Positions 61,700 to 64,000 of a DNA stretch of 64,000 bases are shown piece after piece (within the stretch, counting starts at the first letter, position 1; every line of letters starts with the position of its first letter). Made by a program: the position numbers and the translations under genes. The notes under the pieces are model-generated. The model did not search any database, was not told where the DNA came from, and was given only the letters and a program-made list of their open reading frames with translations. Origin of the DNA: Arctopsyche grandis (lineage: Eukaryota > Arthropoda > Insecta > Trichoptera > Hydropsychidae); the NCBI RefSeq assembly GCF_051622035.1, contig NC_135360.1, positions 1,732,001 to 1,796,000 on the forward strand. The letters are read 5' to 3'.

Positions 61700-62969
61700 T
61701 TTTAAAGAAATATCTCCTGTTCATAAGAAAGGAAAAAAAAACGAAATTTCCAATTACAGGCCTATATCAAAGCTATGTATATTTGCTAAGATACTAGAAA
61801 AATTAGTGTACGACCAACTTTTTCCAGCTATCTCGCAATCTCTTAGTATGCAACAACATGGTTTTCAGAAAGGACGCTCAGTTACAACAAATTTACTACT
61901 ATTTAATGATTTCGTTACTAATGCCATGAACGATCGGTCTCAGGTTGATACTATATATACAGATTATAGTAAGGCATTTGACAGGATTGATCACGATATT
62001 CTCCTTGAAAAACTTTTACAGATCGGTATTCATGGTGATCTCTATAGATGGTTCACCTCATACATTACACGTCGATCACAGGCTGTCTTATTAAATGGAT
62101 TTATATCGAAATGGATGAATATTCCTTCTGGTGTTCCACAAGGCTCCCTCTTGGGACCTCTATTATTCAATATTTTCATCTTCGATATTGAAAAATGTTT
62201 TCAGAATTCAAGTGTACTATTATTTGCTGATGATATGAAGATTTTCAAGAGAATAGACAACCGAAATGATGCTTTGGCCCTACAAGATGATTTGTTCAGG
62301 CTAGAGGCTTATTGCAGCATAAATAAGTTGGAAATTAATGTAGCAAAATGCTCCTGCATAACCTTCACCAGAAAACTATGTCCAGTTGACTTTCCTCATT
62401 CAATCAACGGACATAGACTCACAAGGGTATCGGAAATTAGGGATTTGGGAGTCTTTTTAAACTCTGATCTATCCTTTAGTAAACATATTGACAATGTTGT
62501 AGCTCGAGCGTCGAAGGCCCTCGGGTTCGTCATCCGGTCCTCCAAATGCTTTACTTCTATAAAATCATACAAAATACTATATTGTGCATACGTAAGAAGT
62601 ATTGTTGAGTTTGCATCCCAAGTTTAGAACCCAGAGTACTCTGTTGCAAGAGACAGATTGGAGCGCATTCAGAAGAGATTCTTGAGGAACGTCAGTAGCC
62701 GTTTTGGATTAACCTATACTTCCTATGAAGATGCTTGTAGGTGTCAGCATCTACTTCCTCTTGTCAAAAGAAGGGAGATAGCTGACATCTCAACAATTTT
62801 GAACATCCTTAACGGCTCGATCGACTGTCCTCAATTATTGAGCAGACTATCATTGCGTGTACCAAATAGAATGACTAGATGTAATGAGCTCCTTTACATA
62901 CCTAATACTTTTTCTAATTATGAAGAAGCTCATTCATCTGGCGTGCAAGCTCCACCGTCAACACACTAA
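61700..62969 (+). pseudogene. Jockey-like LINE reverse transcriptase, 5' truncated, one stop
   Basis: A coding stretch with SPVHKKGKKNEISNYRPISK, QHGFQKGRSVTTNLL, DYSKAFDRIDHDIL, SGVPQGSLLGPLLFNIF and the catalytic FADD (VLLFADDMKIF). Then AYCSINKLEINVAKC, and after a TAG stop (62625-62627, expected Trp in V-W-N-P) RLERIQKRFLRNVSSRFG to TGA/TAA near 62969. The RT motifs are intact apart from the one stop, so the copy is fairly young. There is no endonuclease domain upstream; the MDYDCHCSSH start at 61608 is chance sequence before the truncation point. Confidence 0.85.
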
Positions 62970-63609
62970 TCTTAACAATTTCTATGTTTGACTTATTTAA
63001 TATTAATGCTATACAAGCTAGAGTAATTATTGCAAATTTGTTTTTCGATGATTAATTTTAATGAAAATTTACGATTGTGATTATGAATTTTTATTTTGAT
63101 GTATTTATTTTGTCTTTTTGTTTTTTGTTATATATTATATTTTTTTTTATTATTTCATAATTTTTATCATATTATTATTCTTATTATTTTGATATTTTTA
63201 TTATACTGTTATTTCTATTTTTTTTCTTTTTTTGTTTTCTTTAACTATCTTACTCTATTATCATTTTTGTTTCTTATTTTAAATGTTTGAGCTTTTCTTT
63301 TTTTTACCTATATGTGAAAATTATTAATGGTTTACTTAACATAATTATATTTTTTTTACTATCAATCTATGTAACTTAATAAACTGTAAATTTTCCAAAT
63401 AAATAAATAAATAAATTTCTGCCAGCACCGTAATCCCGGTATTCAAATTAGTTTCAGCACCGGGATTTACGGTACCAGAAAACACCGGGATCCCGGGATT
63501 GGAGGCCTTATAAGCCACTCAACGGATTGAGATGAATAGTAAAAGTTATGATAGCCCTTTCAAAAACGTATAACTGACGCTAGCATATCTGGTAGTTATT
63601 GTATATCTA
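62970..63609 (+). mobile_element. 3' UTR and (AAAT)n tail of the LINE, then repeat
   Basis: T-rich 3' UTR ends in AAATAAATAAATAAATAAAT at about 63398-63417, marking the LINE's 3' end. GGGATCCCGGGATT-type words (63440-63500) and the ATAAGCCACTCAACGG repeat (63509) follow. Confidence 0.6.
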
Positions 63610-64000
63610 GTTTCGTTCAAAATGTCATGACACGTTTAGCCCTATAAAACCAATTCACTCTACCGTGCTTAAAAAGAGTGGAACTTTCAAAAATGAAAAA
63701 AAAAGATTAATCAAAAGAAATACCAATTCTTTAAGTGAAAATCCAAATAATTCAAATTTGTATGTGAAAAAATATATTTGAAGAAAAACACTATTACATT
63801 TCAGAAGCGCTGGTATAAAGACAATTAAAGGAAATATTTTGATTACTTTGAATAAATAATTAAGAAAATATAAAATAAAAAATATTTAAATAATTGAGAA
63901 ACGTTCTTGAAATTGTTGACAATTATTGAAAACATAGATGAATAAAATTATCCCATAAAAATACTATTAAACTTAATAAAAGTGTGAAAAACCATCTTAA
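63610..64000. repeat. Second copy of the 55989-56398 block, cut by the window end
   Basis: Same order and orientation as the first copy, and still matching at position 64000, so the true length is unknown. Confidence 0.9.

Noticed and set aside
61516..61797. 93-codon frame overlapping the LINE start
   Set aside because: Different frame from the reverse transcriptase and no motif.

Overview
The window looks like insect nuclear DNA. It is AT-rich, has intron-rich genes with GT-AG junctions, and carries dense short palindromic ACATATGTA/ATGTATGT tracts. It is crowded with insect-type mobile elements: hAT, Tc1, PIF/Harbinger, Helitron-like, a tRNA-derived SINE, jockey/RTE-type LINE pieces and solo LTRs. 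The insect order cannot be fixed by eye. A moth or caddisfly is a weak guess only. No prokaryotic genes, rRNA, free-standing tRNA or CRISPR array was seen. | Three host genes can be read exon by exon. (1) A tolloid/BMP-1 family secreted metalloprotease lies on the + strand, with 18 coding exons from 29335 to 45216 and a missing signal-peptide exon. Its order is long prodomain, astacin catalytic domain, CUB1, CUB2, EGF1, CUB3, EGF2, CUB4, CUB5, tail. All exon phases agree if the second intron is a GC-AG intron. (2) A 12-exon gene on the - strand, 46694-52863, encodes 631 aa with coiled coils and resembles augmin subunit HAUS5. It converges tail to tail with tolloid. (3) A 10-exon BTB-BACK-Kelch gene on the - strand, 57238-59565, encodes 549 aa. 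| Positions 1-29334 hold no host exon I can defend; this may be upstream DNA or the first intron of the tolloid gene. It is a mosaic of elements with readable termini: a 554-bp TIR element (860-1413), Helitron-like copies (2488-3341, 8054-8274, 14897-15140, a cluster at 17100-18850, 23440-23798, 25362-25754), hAT elements (7169-8413, 10935-11861), an (AT)n tract near 5.1-5.2 kb, a SINE (12604-12980), a solo LTR (16271-16803), a near-perfect foldback (25782-26079) and a decayed Tc1 element with two intron-like segments (27433-29083). | The tolloid introns hold two more hAT elements (30368-31251 and 33331-34129), a SINE split by a Helitron (36790-37368), and a 470-bp TIR element into which a PIF/Harbinger element has inserted (39339-40626). 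The right end has LTR-like and RTE-like pieces inside or beside the HAUS5 gene, a jockey-like reverse transcriptase (61700-62970), and an approximately 390-bp block near 56 kb repeated at 63.6-64.0 kb. | Functionally, tolloid acts outside the cell on BMP inhibitors and matrix proteins, HAUS5 in spindle microtubule branching, and kelch-like proteins usually as Cullin-3 substrate adaptors. Nothing suggests that the three work together; they are ordinary neighbours. The most distinctive content is the layered transposon history, where several insertions can be checked against an empty copy inside the same window.
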